Of a stretch of 33,522 nucleotides of DNA, positions 14,638 to 22,206 are shown piece by piece. The notes beneath the pieces were generated by a model. That model did not search any database, was not told where the DNA came from, and worked only from the letters and a program-made list of their open reading frames with translations. The position numbers and the translations under genes are program-made. The stretch is from Candidatus Aenigmatarchaeota archaeon (GTDB taxonomy: Archaea > Aenigmatarchaeota > Aenigmatarchaeia > GW2011-AR5 > JAGGXF01): assembly GCA_021163205.1 (NCBI GenBank), contig JAGGXF010000020.1, positions 1 through 33,522 on the forward strand. The letters run 5' to 3'. Numbering within the stretch: the stretch's first letter is position 1; each line of letters starts with the position of its first letter.

Positions 14638-15546
14638 ATGATAGTAATTGGCCCGAGAGACAGATTTTCCGATAAATTAGCTGAGAACTTGGGCTGCGAA
14701 TTTTTTGAGCTTGAAAGAAAGACATTTCCTGATGGGGAGATACGTCCAAGGATTCTTGGTGTAGAGAATATTAATAGTCCGGGTCGTGTGATTCTTGCGA
14801 GCCGTCTGGAAAGGCCGCTTGATCCGAATAGGTATCTTGTAGAAATTCTCCTGACCGCGAAAAACATCAAATCCTTGGGTTGTGATAGTATTACTCTTGT
14901 CATGCCTTATATGGTGTACGCGCGCCAAGACAAAATCTTCAGACCTGGCGAACCGTTGTCAGCCGCTTATATCATGGAACTTCTGAGGCACGCCGGTATT
15001 GACAGGCTTGTTACGGTGTCCTGTCATTTCTCAGGTATCGAAACATTCTGTCCTGGACTTAAAGCCACAAGCATATCTGGATTCAAAAGCATTGGTAAAC
15101 ATCTTGTTGAAATGGGGCTGAAGAATCCGGTTGTTATCGGACCGGACAAAAAATCAGGAGCATGGGCAAAGGAAATTGTTGATATCCTTGGTTCTGGTGA
15201 ATATACGTTCCTAGAAAAACACAGAGACAGGAATAGTGGTGAGGTGCAGACAGAAGAAACGCTTTCTGTCGACACGAGCGGAAGAGATGTTATTATAGTA
15301 GATGATATAGCATCAAGTGGTGGAACGCTTGTCAACGCCATCAATATAGTTAAAAAGCATCAGCCGAAAAAAATCATTATAGCTGTTGTCCACCCAATTT
15401 TATCTGGTGATTGTATCGAGAAGGTCAGAACTGCGGGAGCAGATATGTTCTTGGCAACAGATACGATCCCTTCTGAAATTTCAAAAATCTCGGTGATTGA
15501 GGATATTGCTAGATTTATAAAAACTTGCGAAGCAAAGGAGGTTTGA
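14638..15546 (+). CDS. prs: Ribose-phosphate pyrophosphokinase (PRPP synthetase)
   Basis: The product has 302 residues. FFELERKTFPDGEIRPRI is the N-terminal substrate region, MPYMVYARQDK (89-99) the ATP-binding flexible loop, CHFSGIETF carries the catalytic His130, and VIIVDDIASSGGT (218-230) is the PRPP-binding loop. The enzyme makes PRPP from ribose-5-phosphate and ATP for nucleotide synthesis, and possibly for the polyprenyl phosphoribosyltransferase-like gene of this window. The start is ATG at 14638 with AGGTG ten bases earlier. The 11-base context CAGGTGTCTAT is identical to that of the gene at 2424. It is co-transcribed with aEF1B (3 bases between stop and ATG). Confidence 0.93.
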   Translation: MIVIGPRDRFSDKLAENLGCEFFELERKTFPDGEIRPRILGVENINSPGRVILASRLERPLDPNRYLVEILLTAKNIKSLGCDSITLVMPYMVYARQDKIFRPGEPLSAAYIMELLRHAGIDRLVTVSCHFSGIETFCPGLKATSISGFKSIGKHLVEMGLKNPVVIGPDKKSGAWAKEIVDILGSGEYTFLEKHRDRNSGEVQTEETLSVDTSGRDVIIVDDIASSGGTLVNAINIVKKHQPKKIIIAVVHPILSGDCIEKVRTAGADMFLATDTIPSEISKISVIEDIARFIKTCEAKEV

Positions 15547-15548
15547 AC

Positions 15549-15803
15549 ATGGGAGACGTTGCAATAAAACTGAAAGTTATGCCTGATGGTCCTGAACAAG
15601 ATATAGAAAAGATAAAAAAGGATATAGAAGAAAAGGTTAACCCAAAACAAATCGTAGAGAAGGACATAGGTTTTGGTCTGAAGGCGCTGGAGGTTATGGT
15701 TGTTCGTGCGCCAGACAAGGGCGGAACAGATGATTTAGAAAATGCCTTGTCAGAGATAGAAGGTGTTGCATCAGTTGAAACCGAGTCCGTCACCTTGATA
15801 TGA
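15549..15803 (+). CDS. Translation elongation factor aEF1B (EF-1 beta)
   Basis: This small protein of 84 residues is the guanine-nucleotide exchange factor of aEF1A in archaea. MGDVAIKLKVMPDGPEQDIEKIK, then IGFGLKALEVMVVRAPDKGGTDDLE and the ending VASVETESVTLI match the compact alpha/beta fold of the family over its whole length. ATG at 15549 is preferred over an upstream in-frame ATG, because AAGGAGGTT (15535-15543) ends 5 bases before it. It sits directly after prs, with which it shares a transcript. Confidence 0.9.
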   Translation: MGDVAIKLKVMPDGPEQDIEKIKKDIEEKVNPKQIVEKDIGFGLKALEVMVVRAPDKGGTDDLENALSEIEGVASVETESVTLI

Positions 15804-15960
15804 TTCAAATCACGTAATCAGAAGTTTAGAGTAAGTGCCACAACGAAAGACGCATGCGAACGAAAGATGAGTGTCCACTCCTCGATTGAGAGTGAACTAA
15901 GAAGTAAACATGTCTTGTACCTGTTATGCATGCAAATAGGTGCAAGAACAAACTTGCGCA
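15804..15960 (+). other. Structured intergenic stretch with alternative hairpins
   Basis: No gene is seen. CACT-C-CTC (15876-15883) pairs with GAG-AGTG (15888-15894), and the same CACTC can pair with GAGTG just upstream. CTTGTACCT (15914-15922) pairs over 9 bp with AGGTGCAAG (15938-15946), whose GTGCAAG can instead pair with CTTGCGC (15953-15959) over a 6-base loop. GCGAACGAA and TGAGTG around 15856-15873 resemble the repeats at 2227-2319. It may be a 3' UTR structure of prs-aEF1B or a small RNA. Confidence 0.45.
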
Positions 15961-15993
15961 AAGTTTTATCAATTTAACCGGGTAATTATTTGT

Positions 15994-17007
15994 ATGGGTG
16001 TTCAGATATCGCGCCTGGTCGAGTCAGAAGAGATAGAAATAAAAGACCTTCTCGGCCGAAGGCTTGCAATAGATGCGTTTAATACTATTTTTCAGTTCCT
16101 CACAACTATAAGGCAATATGATGGCACACCATTGATGGACTCTAATGGCAGGATTACTTCTCATTTGTCAGGTTTATTCTATCGAACAGCCAAGTTTATG
16201 GAGGCAGGGATAAAACCGATATTTGTTTTTGATGGCGAGCCACCCATCTTCAAGAACAGGGAGATTAACCAGCGCCGGGAAAGAAGAGCAGAAGCTCATA
16301 AAAGGATGGAAGAAGCCAAAGAAAGGGGGGATTTTGTAGAAGCGAGAAAATATGCACAGCAAGCGGCATCACTGACAGACGAGATGATAAAGGAGTCCAA
16401 AATGCTTTTACAGGCTATGGGCATACCAGTTGTTAACGCACCATCAGAAGGCGAGGCAGAGGCAGCTTTTCTTGTTCAACAGGGGCAGGCTTGGGCATCT
16501 GCCAGCCAAGATTACGATTCTCTACTTTTCGGAGCACCGAGACTTATTACAAATCTTTCCATATCAGGCAAGAAAAAGCGAGGCTCTTCTTATGTTCAAA
16601 TTAAGCCGCAGTTGATTGATCTAAAGAAAACCTTGAACTACCTTGGCATTAAAAGGGATCAGTTAATATTGCTTGGTATACTTGTTGGTACAGATTATAA
16701 TCCTTCTGGTGTAGAGGGAATAGGTCCTGTCAAGGCACTTCAGCTTGTCAAGAAATATCCAACTCTTGAGAAGCTCGTAGAGAACATAGAATGGAAATTC
16801 GATGTGGATATAGAAAAAATATTCAATTTCTTCAAAAACCCCCCAGTAAAGGAAGTTGAGATAACATTTGGAAAGCCGGACGAGGGCGAAATCAAGAAAC
16901 TACTCGTTGACGAGCATGATTTTTCAGAAGATAGGGTGAACAAAGTTATAGAGAGAATAACGGGACTCAAGCGAGAATCTTCGCTCGATCGGTGGATTAA
17001 GAGCTAG
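15994..17007 (+). CDS. fen: Flap endonuclease FEN1
   Basis: This XPG/FEN1 nuclease of 337 residues trims 5' flaps in Okazaki fragment maturation and repair. Metal-ligand aspartates and glutamates are in place: Asp27 in LAIDAFN, FVFDGEPP, APSEGEAEA, SQDYDSLLF and GTDYNPSG, with the H2TH region EGIGPVKAL. The C-terminal tail ESSLDRWIKS is where the PCNA-binding box lies, but the usual Q and final aromatic are replaced by E and I. ATG at 15994 gives the canonical MGVQ-type start and lies 27 bases after TTTTAT (15964-15969), so it is leaderless. An upstream in-frame ATG would add 18 unlike residues. Confidence 0.95.
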   Translation: MGVQISRLVESEEIEIKDLLGRRLAIDAFNTIFQFLTTIRQYDGTPLMDSNGRITSHLSGLFYRTAKFMEAGIKPIFVFDGEPPIFKNREINQRRERRAEAHKRMEEAKERGDFVEARKYAQQAASLTDEMIKESKMLLQAMGIPVVNAPSEGEAEAAFLVQQGQAWASASQDYDSLLFGAPRLITNLSISGKKKRGSSYVQIKPQLIDLKKTLNYLGIKRDQLILLGILVGTDYNPSGVEGIGPVKALQLVKKYPTLEKLVENIEWKFDVDIEKIFNFFKNPPVKEVEITFGKPDEGEIKKLLVDEHDFSEDRVNKVIERITGLKRESSLDRWIKS

Positions 17008-17210
17008 ATTAAACCGTTGTCAAGTAACCCGAACCGAAGGCGAGAAAAGTGCAAGGGGCTGAGGAGTGAAGCGAGGACGATATCTTAATGTGATGTTCCG
17101 GAAGGGAAAATCTCGAGTTTTATGCTTCTACAATTGGCATTATAAATACTATACTGATACCCAGAATATCTTGAGAAATAACATAGAGTATTGGTTTTTG
17201 CCACTCTGTT

Positions 17211-17552
17211 CTATCGCGTCATGTTTAATGGTTTGCACTGCGGGCACAAATGGGCACAGTCTTCATGTGTTGAAATAGCTGCTTTAAGCTGACAAACCTC
17301 ATACAGGGAATCGGGCTCACCATTTCTGTCATGATCAAATCCCGGGATTATTATGTCTTCAACCGTGTCAGGGTCGCAGTTATGTAGTATTGATAAGCTG
17401 TTACAGCCTTTTGTGAACGCGGTCTCTACATCTATTGTTCCTGTCTGTTTAAACCAACCGGGCATGAAAAATGCTAGAATGACCAACAGAGCCAACACAG
17501 CTATTATCATTATTATAATCATGTTTATAGGTAGAGAAACACCTTTTTTCAT
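17211..17552 (-). CDS. Cysteine-rich pilin-like protein with class III signal peptide
   Basis: The product has 113 residues. MKKG followed at once by a hydrophobic helix (VSLPINMIIIMIIAVLALL) is the archaeal class III (type IV prepilin) signal, in which a FlaK/PibD-type peptidase cuts after the glycine and leaves the helix on the mature protein. The small exposed part has six cysteines, three of them in DCAHLCPQC near the C-terminus, so three disulfides or a metal site are possible. AGGAGGT lies just before the ATG. A TATA-like TTTTAAATA is embedded in the inverted repeat upstream. It is the last gene of the filament/secretion run, separated from the rest by Alba. The family is not recognised. 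Confidence 0.75.
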   Translation of the reverse strand: MKKGVSLPINMIIIMIIAVLALLVILAFFMPGWFKQTGTIDVETAFTKGCNSLSILHNCDPDTVEDIIIPGFDHDRNGEPDSLYEVCQLKAAISTHEDCAHLCPQCKPLNMTR

Positions 17553-17601
17553 TTCAAGAACCTCCTGAACGTTTCAATAAAATATTGACGGACCTGGTAT
17601 T

Positions 17602-17634
17602 TAAAATTTTTGTTTAGTGAAAACAAAAATTTTA
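17602..17634. repeat. 14-bp perfect AT-rich inverted repeat
   Basis: TAAAATTTTTGTTT and AAACAAAAATTTTA flank a 5-base spacer (AGTGA). It overlaps the TATA region of the pilin-like gene at 17552. It could be an operator, or a second terminator behind Alba. Confidence 0.6.
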
Positions 17635-17707
17635 TTGTGTGAATTCTTATCTTCTGTCTTATTTTCATCATTTATCAATACCAGAAAAAAGAGAAAAAGT
17701 CGCAAAG

Positions 17708-17750
17708 CAAAAAAGAAAGAATAAAAAGCCTTGCCTACTCCTTGGCAAGG
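17708..17750 (-). terminator. Hairpin terminator of Alba
   Basis: On the minus strand CCTTGCC (17750-17744) pairs with GGCAAGG (17735-17729), and CTTTTTATTCTTTCTTTTTT follows. The Alba stop codon lies at the edge of the stem. Confidence 0.7.
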
Positions 17751-18031
17751 GTTATAGTTATCGTGGAGACATTCACCTTTTCTTTGTTCTCGTTTTCTAT
17801 TTGATCTGTTCCTGTTTCAATGCTTTTTATTTTTGCTTCCGGAACAAATTTGTTTTTGACGATTTCCGCGACATCCACTGCCTTGCTAATTGATCTTCCT
17901 CTGGCCTTCAAATAAATTTCTTTTTGGCCATCACCAAATTGCGTTACTGCTGCAAGGACATAAGACATGCTTGGTTTCTTTCCAATGAAAACGGTGTTAT
18001 CGTCTGCCTTTTTTGATGCTTCTTCTGCCAT
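17735..18031 (-). CDS. albA: DNA/RNA-binding protein Alba
   Basis: The product has 98 residues. NTVFIGKKPSMSYVLAAV carries the adjacent lysines of the nucleic-acid-binding loop. EIYLKARGRSISKAVDVAEIV and the ending VSTITITLAKE complete the Alba fold. Alba dimers coat archaeal chromatin and RNA. ATG at 18031 is chosen because AGGGGGT lies 7 bases upstream; the in-frame ATG at 18067 would add 12 unlike residues and leave no room for the TATA-like ATAATTAATT near 18066-18076. The gene has its own promoter and terminator although it lies between two pilin-like genes. Confidence 0.92.
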   Translation of the reverse strand: MAEEASKKADDNTVFIGKKPSMSYVLAAVTQFGDGQKEIYLKARGRSISKAVDVAEIVKNKFVPEAKIKSIETGTDQIENENKEKVNVSTITITLAKE

Positions 18032-18103
18032 TTTCTTACCCCCTATTTCATTGATTTTGCTGTTCAATTAATTATACCTATGGGCAAAAGTTTTTTAAAG
18101 TGT

Positions 18104-18424
18104 TCACTTGGTGCCTGGGCAGGCAATATCACAGCACTTTTTCACGCACTCCACGGTAAGCGAACCGCTGCAACCGGGATATTTCAGCTGTTGGCAGACA
18201 TTGGCCAACTTTTCGGTAACCTCATCTTCAACTTGGTCAACATCTTCGCATTTCGGGTCACTCTTAACGTACGCGTTGCACAAGCTTATTCGTTGCTGGT
18301 TGGCTTTTATTTCATTTATACCTGGCGTTTGTCCATAAATAATTCCCAGCGCTACGAGAAGAACGACAACAGCTATTATTAGCAGAATTAATTGATTTAT
18401 CGCTAGCGATATCCCTTTTTTCAT
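18104..18424 (-). CDS. Cysteine-rich pilin-like protein with class III signal peptide
   Basis: The product has 106 residues and begins MKKGISLAINQLILLIIAVVV, almost the same signal and helix as the protein at 17211-17552, so the two are paralogues in their anchors. The exposed region is short, acidic in the middle (EDVDQVEDEVTEKL) and carries eight cysteines, including ECVKKCC near the end. AGGGTGAT precedes the ATG at good spacing. A class III peptidase would cut after Gly4. It is either a minor filament subunit or a membrane-held partner of one. No family is recognised beyond the signal type. Confidence 0.75.
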   Translation of the reverse strand: MKKGISLAINQLILLIIAVVVLLVALGIIYGQTPGINEIKANQQRISLCNAYVKSDPKCEDVDQVEDEVTEKLANVCQQLKYPGCSGSLTVECVKKCCDIACPGTK

Positions 18425-18461
18425 TATATCACCCTCTTTATCTTATTAAATAAATATATCA

Positions 18462-19199
18462 TCATTTCTCTATTTTAAACTTTAGCGTGAACGGTTTCTT
18501 TCTTATGCTCCCGTCTTTGCTTATGTAATTGTGTCGCGCCTCTTTCTCGGCTATGTTCACTTCATAGTATTCTTCCTCTTCATCTATGTTGATATCCACA
18601 CAATCGTTGGCACAGGATTTCATACTACCCACGTCTCCACGATGGTCCAGAACGCACAGACCAGCCTTTCTGAGTTCATCAAGCCTAACAGATACGCTTT
18701 TATTAAATTCAAAAATCTTGGTCACATCTGCGCCAGATGTGTGAACAGACAACTCATATTCTAATGACACGAACATATCAGAATCAGAAAAGGTCATGTT
18801 TTTCAGTGTTATTTTACCTATCGTAACATTCACGCCGTTGACAATCATGTACCTTTTTATGCTGAAAAACGTTTTCATGTTCCTTCTGACATACTCTTCC
18901 ATAACCTCTTTTGTCGGCCTGAACTCACTGCCTTGTATATACCAATATTCATGACCAAGCCCATTTTCAAGCGCTTCAAAAATGTTCTGCACCGTGCTCA
19001 ACGACCATGTTTTGTCGAGCGATTCTTTAGCAAGGTAAAAGGTGTTTTTAACTGTCAGGATTTCAACCTCTCTAAATGTCAGTAAATGCTCGTGCGTCTG
19101 ACCAAGTTTATAGACAGCATAGGTAAACAGACTTAGAAAAACCACACCAAATGCCAACATAATATAACTTAACGGGATCAATCCTTTTTTTCTTCTCAT
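18462..19199 (-). CDS. Pilin-like secreted protein, 245 residues
   Basis: MRRKKG is followed by LIPLSYIMLAFGVVFLSLFTYAV, a class III-type signal with cleavage expected after Gly6. The mature protein has a long exposed part. It contains an N-terminal helix (about 30-75), a beta-rich central domain with alternating hydrophobic residues, two cysteines close together in CVLDHRGDVGSMKSCANDC (third cysteine six residues on), and a very acidic stretch DEEEEYYE. The start overlaps the previous stop by four bases, and AGAGGT precedes it. It is the largest pilin-like exodomain of the run, perhaps a tip or adhesive subunit (inference). Confidence 0.72.
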   Translation of the reverse strand: MRRKKGLIPLSYIMLAFGVVFLSLFTYAVYKLGQTHEHLLTFREVEILTVKNTFYLAKESLDKTWSLSTVQNIFEALENGLGHEYWYIQGSEFRPTKEVMEEYVRRNMKTFFSIKRYMIVNGVNVTIGKITLKNMTFSDSDMFVSLEYELSVHTSGADVTKIFEFNKSVSVRLDELRKAGLCVLDHRGDVGSMKSCANDCVDINIDEEEEYYEVNIAEKEARHNYISKDGSIRKKPFTLKFKIEK

Positions 19200-19687
19200 G
19201 TAATAACCTCTACCACCAGTCTTCCAACTCTGTTTTTATAGAGCAGCGGTGTTTCTGCCTTAAAGCTTTCCAACCTCTCAATATCGACGTTCAATTTGCT
19301 TATTATCGTTCTTTCTTCGTCACCTTCTTTTATGTAAACAATATAGTGAAAGTTATATCTGTCAAGAAAGTCCTTTAAGAAATTCTTGAAGTCTTCATCT
19401 GTTTTGTTGCCAAGCCAAATATCGTAGAAATAATCTATCCCACGACGGCCGTTGTAATCGAGGTTGGTTATGCTATCTGCAATAAGATAAGGTCTGTTTA
19501 TGAAGGTTTCTGTTTCTACAGGAGCCTTTATAACGATTGGTTGACTACTACCGCCTTTTATTTTACTTGGTAGCCACTTGACTATTTTAGCGCCTTTTAA
19601 GAAAAATGTCAGGAATAGTCCTGCAACAATCATAATAATTATTACAAAAAGCGCGGTTACCAGTTTTTCCATTTGGCCTTTTCTCAT
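19196..19687 (-). CDS. Pilin-like protein, 163 residues
   Basis: MRKGQMEKLVTALFVIIIMIVAG shows a class III signal (cut after Gly4) with Gln at +1 and Glu at +3 of the mature chain. This fits the G/Q-x-x-E pattern seen in archaeal prepilins, where the Glu helps docking in the filament. A basic, glycine- and serine-bearing linker (KIKGGSS) follows. The exposed domain is alpha/beta, with many aromatic residues and no cysteine. GGTGAG precedes the ATG, and both ends overlap the neighbouring genes by four bases, so the four genes from 20668 downwards are translationally coupled. Confidence 0.73.
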   Translation of the reverse strand: MRKGQMEKLVTALFVIIIMIVAGLFLTFFLKGAKIVKWLPSKIKGGSSQPIVIKAPVETETFINRPYLIADSITNLDYNGRRGIDYFYDIWLGNKTDEDFKNFLKDFLDRYNFHYIVYIKEGDEERTIISKLNVDIERLESFKAETPLLYKNRVGRLVVEVIT

Positions 19688-20286
19688 AGCTCACCAAATC
19701 TCCTACAAACTTTTTTAGATTTTCCAGATATGCATGTATTTTCTCCTTCTTTTGTGACGGTGAAGATGCAGACATTTCCACCTTTTGGATTATAGCAAGG
19801 TATTTTTGCTTCTGTGCCATTAATTTTACAAAAAGCCTTTATTATGTTGCCTGTTTTCAGAAATATTTTCATTTCTGCAGGCGCAAAGTGGTCTTCGTAT
19901 CTAATAGAGACGGGATATGTAGCTCCGTTTTCTCCTTCAGCGTCTTTGTAGCCAAAAGACCACGTGTTGTTGTTCGTCAAATCGGTTATCTCGACAAGGT
20001 AGGCATAAGAACAAAGCTTTACAGGTTCTATATTTGTGTCCTGATATTTATCCAGCTGGTTCTTGTCAAATATGGATTTTTTATATGTTAGGTTAGACGA
20101 TAAAATATTTTCAGTAAGCTGGATAGCCGTTCTCGATATCTCCTTTTCAGATACTTCTATTCGGATTTCTGAATAAGATGTGAAAACAGAGTATATCGAA
20201 GTGAAAAATACAGCTATGATTAAAGTAAATATAACTAAATCTGATGGAGCATCAAGCTGGCCTTTGGTGTGTTTCAATTTTATCAT
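19684..20286 (-). CDS. Pilin-like protein, about 200 residues
   Basis: The N-terminus KHTKGQLDAPSDLVIFTLIIAVFF resembles a class III signal with cleavage after Gly, then Gln at +1, a polar stretch and a hydrophobic helix. The start is uncertain: ATG at 20286 (or 20298) lies inside the upstream gene, whereas an in-frame TTG at 20277 has AGGATGAT at ideal spacing. The exposed domain is beta-rich with five or more cysteines, including PCYNPKGGNVC and TCISGKSKKVC pairs near the C-terminus. No family is recognised. It overlaps the downstream gene by four bases. Confidence 0.7.
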   Translation of the reverse strand: MIKLKHTKGQLDAPSDLVIFTLIIAVFFTSIYSVFTSYSEIRIEVSEKEISRTAIQLTENILSSNLTYKKSIFDKNQLDKYQDTNIEPVKLCSYAYLVEITDLTNNNTWSFGYKDAEGENGATYPVSIRYEDHFAPAEMKIFLKTGNIIKAFCKINGTEAKIPCYNPKGGNVCIFTVTKEGENTCISGKSKKVCRRFGEL

Positions 20287-20668
20287 CCTTTTTTTCAAAA
20301 ACTATAATTTTTTCTTTATCTTTTTCGCATGTGAAATTAGTAGGCTCTACTGGAATTCTGCTAATAAAATATGTTTGATAATAGTTATCTTTTTTTTCTT
20401 CTGTTTTCACAGTAACATAATTCTCACCAAGTTCTATTGAGCATGTTCCCTGCGGCAGTTTTATGTTTGCACTTATTGGATAGCTTGAAGATTCAAGAGA
20501 ATTTATAACGCTTGCGATAGTATTGCTCTGCCAATGCGCGCTCATCTGAATACTTTTGTCTACCATCATTGATGAAAACTCTGTCAGAGTCAAGACGAGG
20601 GTTATGCCGACAATGAGCCCTATGATAACACTGAGAACTAAATACTTGAGCGATATTATACCTTTCAT
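20252..20668 (-). CDS. Pilin-like protein, 138 residues
   Basis: MKG is followed by IISLKYLVLSVIIGLIVGITLVL, a short class III-type signal with one long hydrophobic helix. The exposed part is about 105 residues, beta-rich, with two cysteines (GTCSIEL and NFTCEKD) that could form one disulfide. The C-terminus is basic and acidic alternating, low in complexity (EKDKEKIIVFEKKDDK). The gene ends inside the start region of the next pilin-like gene, by 35 to 47 bases depending on the start used. It starts 18 bases after the 407-residue gene. No known family is recognised. Confidence 0.7.
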   Translation of the reverse strand: MKGIISLKYLVLSVIIGLIVGITLVLTLTEFSSMMVDKSIQMSAHWQSNTIASVINSLESSSYPISANIKLPQGTCSIELGENYVTVKTEEKKDNYYQTYFISRIPVEPTNFTCEKDKEKIIVFEKKDDKIETHQRPA

Positions 20669-20686
20669 AATTCACAACCACAAAAT

Positions 20687-21910
20687 TCAGTCAAACGGAT
20701 GTCTTGGCCAGGCCCATCTGGTTTCCAGCCATGACATACCAACATTGGATGCAGTCCTAGTAACGATAGTAGCCGACCCGGCGGTTACTATATCAGCACC
20801 TATTTCTGCCAGTACTATTAGTGCATCAGCTATATATTTTGCTCCTTGCGGTGATGTGTAGCAAAAATTATCCCCAGTTTCGTTAGTTATATCTTCCTTA
20901 TATATCTTTACTTTTAGGCATGGAATTTCTTCCGACCCTTTAAGTCTCCCAAGAGTAGATTTTTCACACACCGTTCTATTGGCTATCCACCTAAGCGTGT
21001 CATTTTTCTCATCATAGAAATAAACCGGTTCTTCCTTCACATCAGAACATTTACAAGTAGCGTGATAAATTCTGAACCGTGCCTTGCATGGGCTTGCCAG
21101 ATAAAAGGATTTATCTACACCAACAGAAAAAAAGTCTTTCACAGTCCCCCAATCAAATGTGTCGTGTATAGAGGCTCCCTTGCTAAGTTCCACATACATT
21201 ATGCCTCTTTTTTTACACTCATCCAACGGAAAGACTATTTTTTCATCCTTGGTTTTGAGGCATAACGATTGTGGTGAGCACACGCTAAACTTGTCCATGG
21301 CTCTATCAGCAGCTGATAAACTTTTCTGGTATATGAATGTCTTTCCGACCCAAGTGCCGAGATGCCCGCTGCTTTTAATTATATTAGGAAAAGCAGCTTT
21401 AACTCTTGATGCTGCCAACTCTGGTAGTTTGCTTGCTAGTTTTTTTCCAGCTTTTTTTCCAACAGACTCTGCTGCTTCTGACAGGCTTTTACCAAGAACT
21501 TTTTTTGCTACTATCCCACCAACCTTGTCTGCGCCAGGTATCTTTATCGGTACCAAAGCCAAAACCATTGAAATTCCTATGTAGTTGGACCACGCGAGGT
21601 CTTCTCCTTCTGGGAACGCCTCGTAGTAAAGGATGAACTGAGGGTCTTGCACAGAGCTGAAATATTGTTTTAGGAAAGACCTGTCTGGAACCTTTTCTGG
21701 CATGTTGACCTTAACATCGACATCTTTTCCTGTCATGCATGCAAAGTTCATCGCATCTGCTATGTCCTGTGCAGACGCTATTGCCAGCCTTTTTTGGACC
21801 TGATAATTATAACCAAGAATCACAACATATATTATATATAAGATAAATGCGAGGAGAATTATTCCAAGTAGCATTCTGTATGGTATATCTATCATTGCTT
21901 TTCTACCCAT
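20687..21910 (-). CDS. Large membrane-anchored extracytoplasmic protein, 407 residues
   Basis: MGRKAMIDIPYRMLLGIILLAFILYIIYVVI gives a basic N-terminus and one span; GRKA before the helix is a weaker class III-like site (Ala instead of Gly). A helical Ala/Lys/Gly-rich segment with hydrophobic character follows at about 115-190. A cysteine-bearing domain then follows, with CSPQSLC, CKARFRIYHATCKC, and further cysteines at CEKS, CLKV and CYTS. The C-terminus has another hydrophobic stretch (IADALIVLAEIGADIVTAGSATIV). GGGGTGAT overlapping the preceding micro-gene's stop serves as ribosome-binding site. I do not recognise the family; position suggests a structural or anchoring component of the system. 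Confidence 0.7.
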   Translation of the reverse strand: MGRKAMIDIPYRMLLGIILLAFILYIIYVVILGYNYQVQKRLAIASAQDIADAMNFACMTGKDVDVKVNMPEKVPDRSFLKQYFSSVQDPQFILYYEAFPEGEDLAWSNYIGISMVLALVPIKIPGADKVGGIVAKKVLGKSLSEAAESVGKKAGKKLASKLPELAASRVKAAFPNIIKSSGHLGTWVGKTFIYQKSLSAADRAMDKFSVCSPQSLCLKTKDEKIVFPLDECKKRGIMYVELSKGASIHDTFDWGTVKDFFSVGVDKSFYLASPCKARFRIYHATCKCSDVKEEPVYFYDEKNDTLRWIANRTVCEKSTLGRLKGSEEIPCLKVKIYKEDITNETGDNFCYTSPQGAKYIADALIVLAEIGADIVTAGSATIVTRTASNVGMSWLETRWAWPRHPFD

Positions 21911-21914
21911 TTTA

Positions 21915-22034
21915 TCACCCCGGGAGACCTTTTAGGAAGTTATCGACCGTGCTTACTATGTCTTTGTGAAGTAAAAGTATAATAGCTATAACTACTATGA
22001 GAATAACCAGTTTTATTATGAGTTCTTTTTCCAT
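21915..22034 (-). CDS. 39-residue single-span membrane micro-protein
   Basis: MEKELIIKLVILIVVIAII starts a single membrane span of about 17 residues; a polar tail (HKDIVSTVDNFLKGLPG) follows. It lies one base after the stop of the 56-residue gene, behind AAAGGGAT. Its own stop overlaps the ribosome-binding site of the 407-residue gene. Tight coupling on both sides supports it as a real gene despite its size. It lacks the KG signal of the pilin-like proteins, so it is more likely a platform-associated peptide than a filament subunit (inference). Confidence 0.65.
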   Translation of the reverse strand: MEKELIIKLVILIVVIAIILLLHKDIVSTVDNFLKGLPG

Positions 22035-22035
22035 T

Positions 22036-22206
22036 CTATCCCTTTTTGAATATTGAAGTCAGATTATAGAAAAGTATTGTTAACAACGAGTGTTGTTGCT
22101 CCATGTCTCCCTGCATTTTTTTAAGTACAAGAATCCCAAACATTATTACTATTACTAGAAAAAATACCATTATCACTATTCTTGCGACTTTGTTCATATT
22201 ATTCAT
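22036..22206 (-). CDS. 56-residue single-span membrane micro-protein
   Basis: The N-terminus MNNMNKVARI is followed by one span (VIMVFFLVIVIMFGILVL) and a soluble tail of about 28 residues with MQGDMEQQHS. The start at 22206 overlaps the stop of the 180-residue gene; an alternative in-frame ATG is at 22197. One base separates its stop from the ATG of the next micro-gene. The whole interval between its neighbours is filled by this frame, which supports it. No family is recognised. Confidence 0.62.
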   Translation of the reverse strand: MNNMNKVARIVIMVFFLVIVIMFGILVLKKMQGDMEQQHSLLTILFYNLTSIFKKG

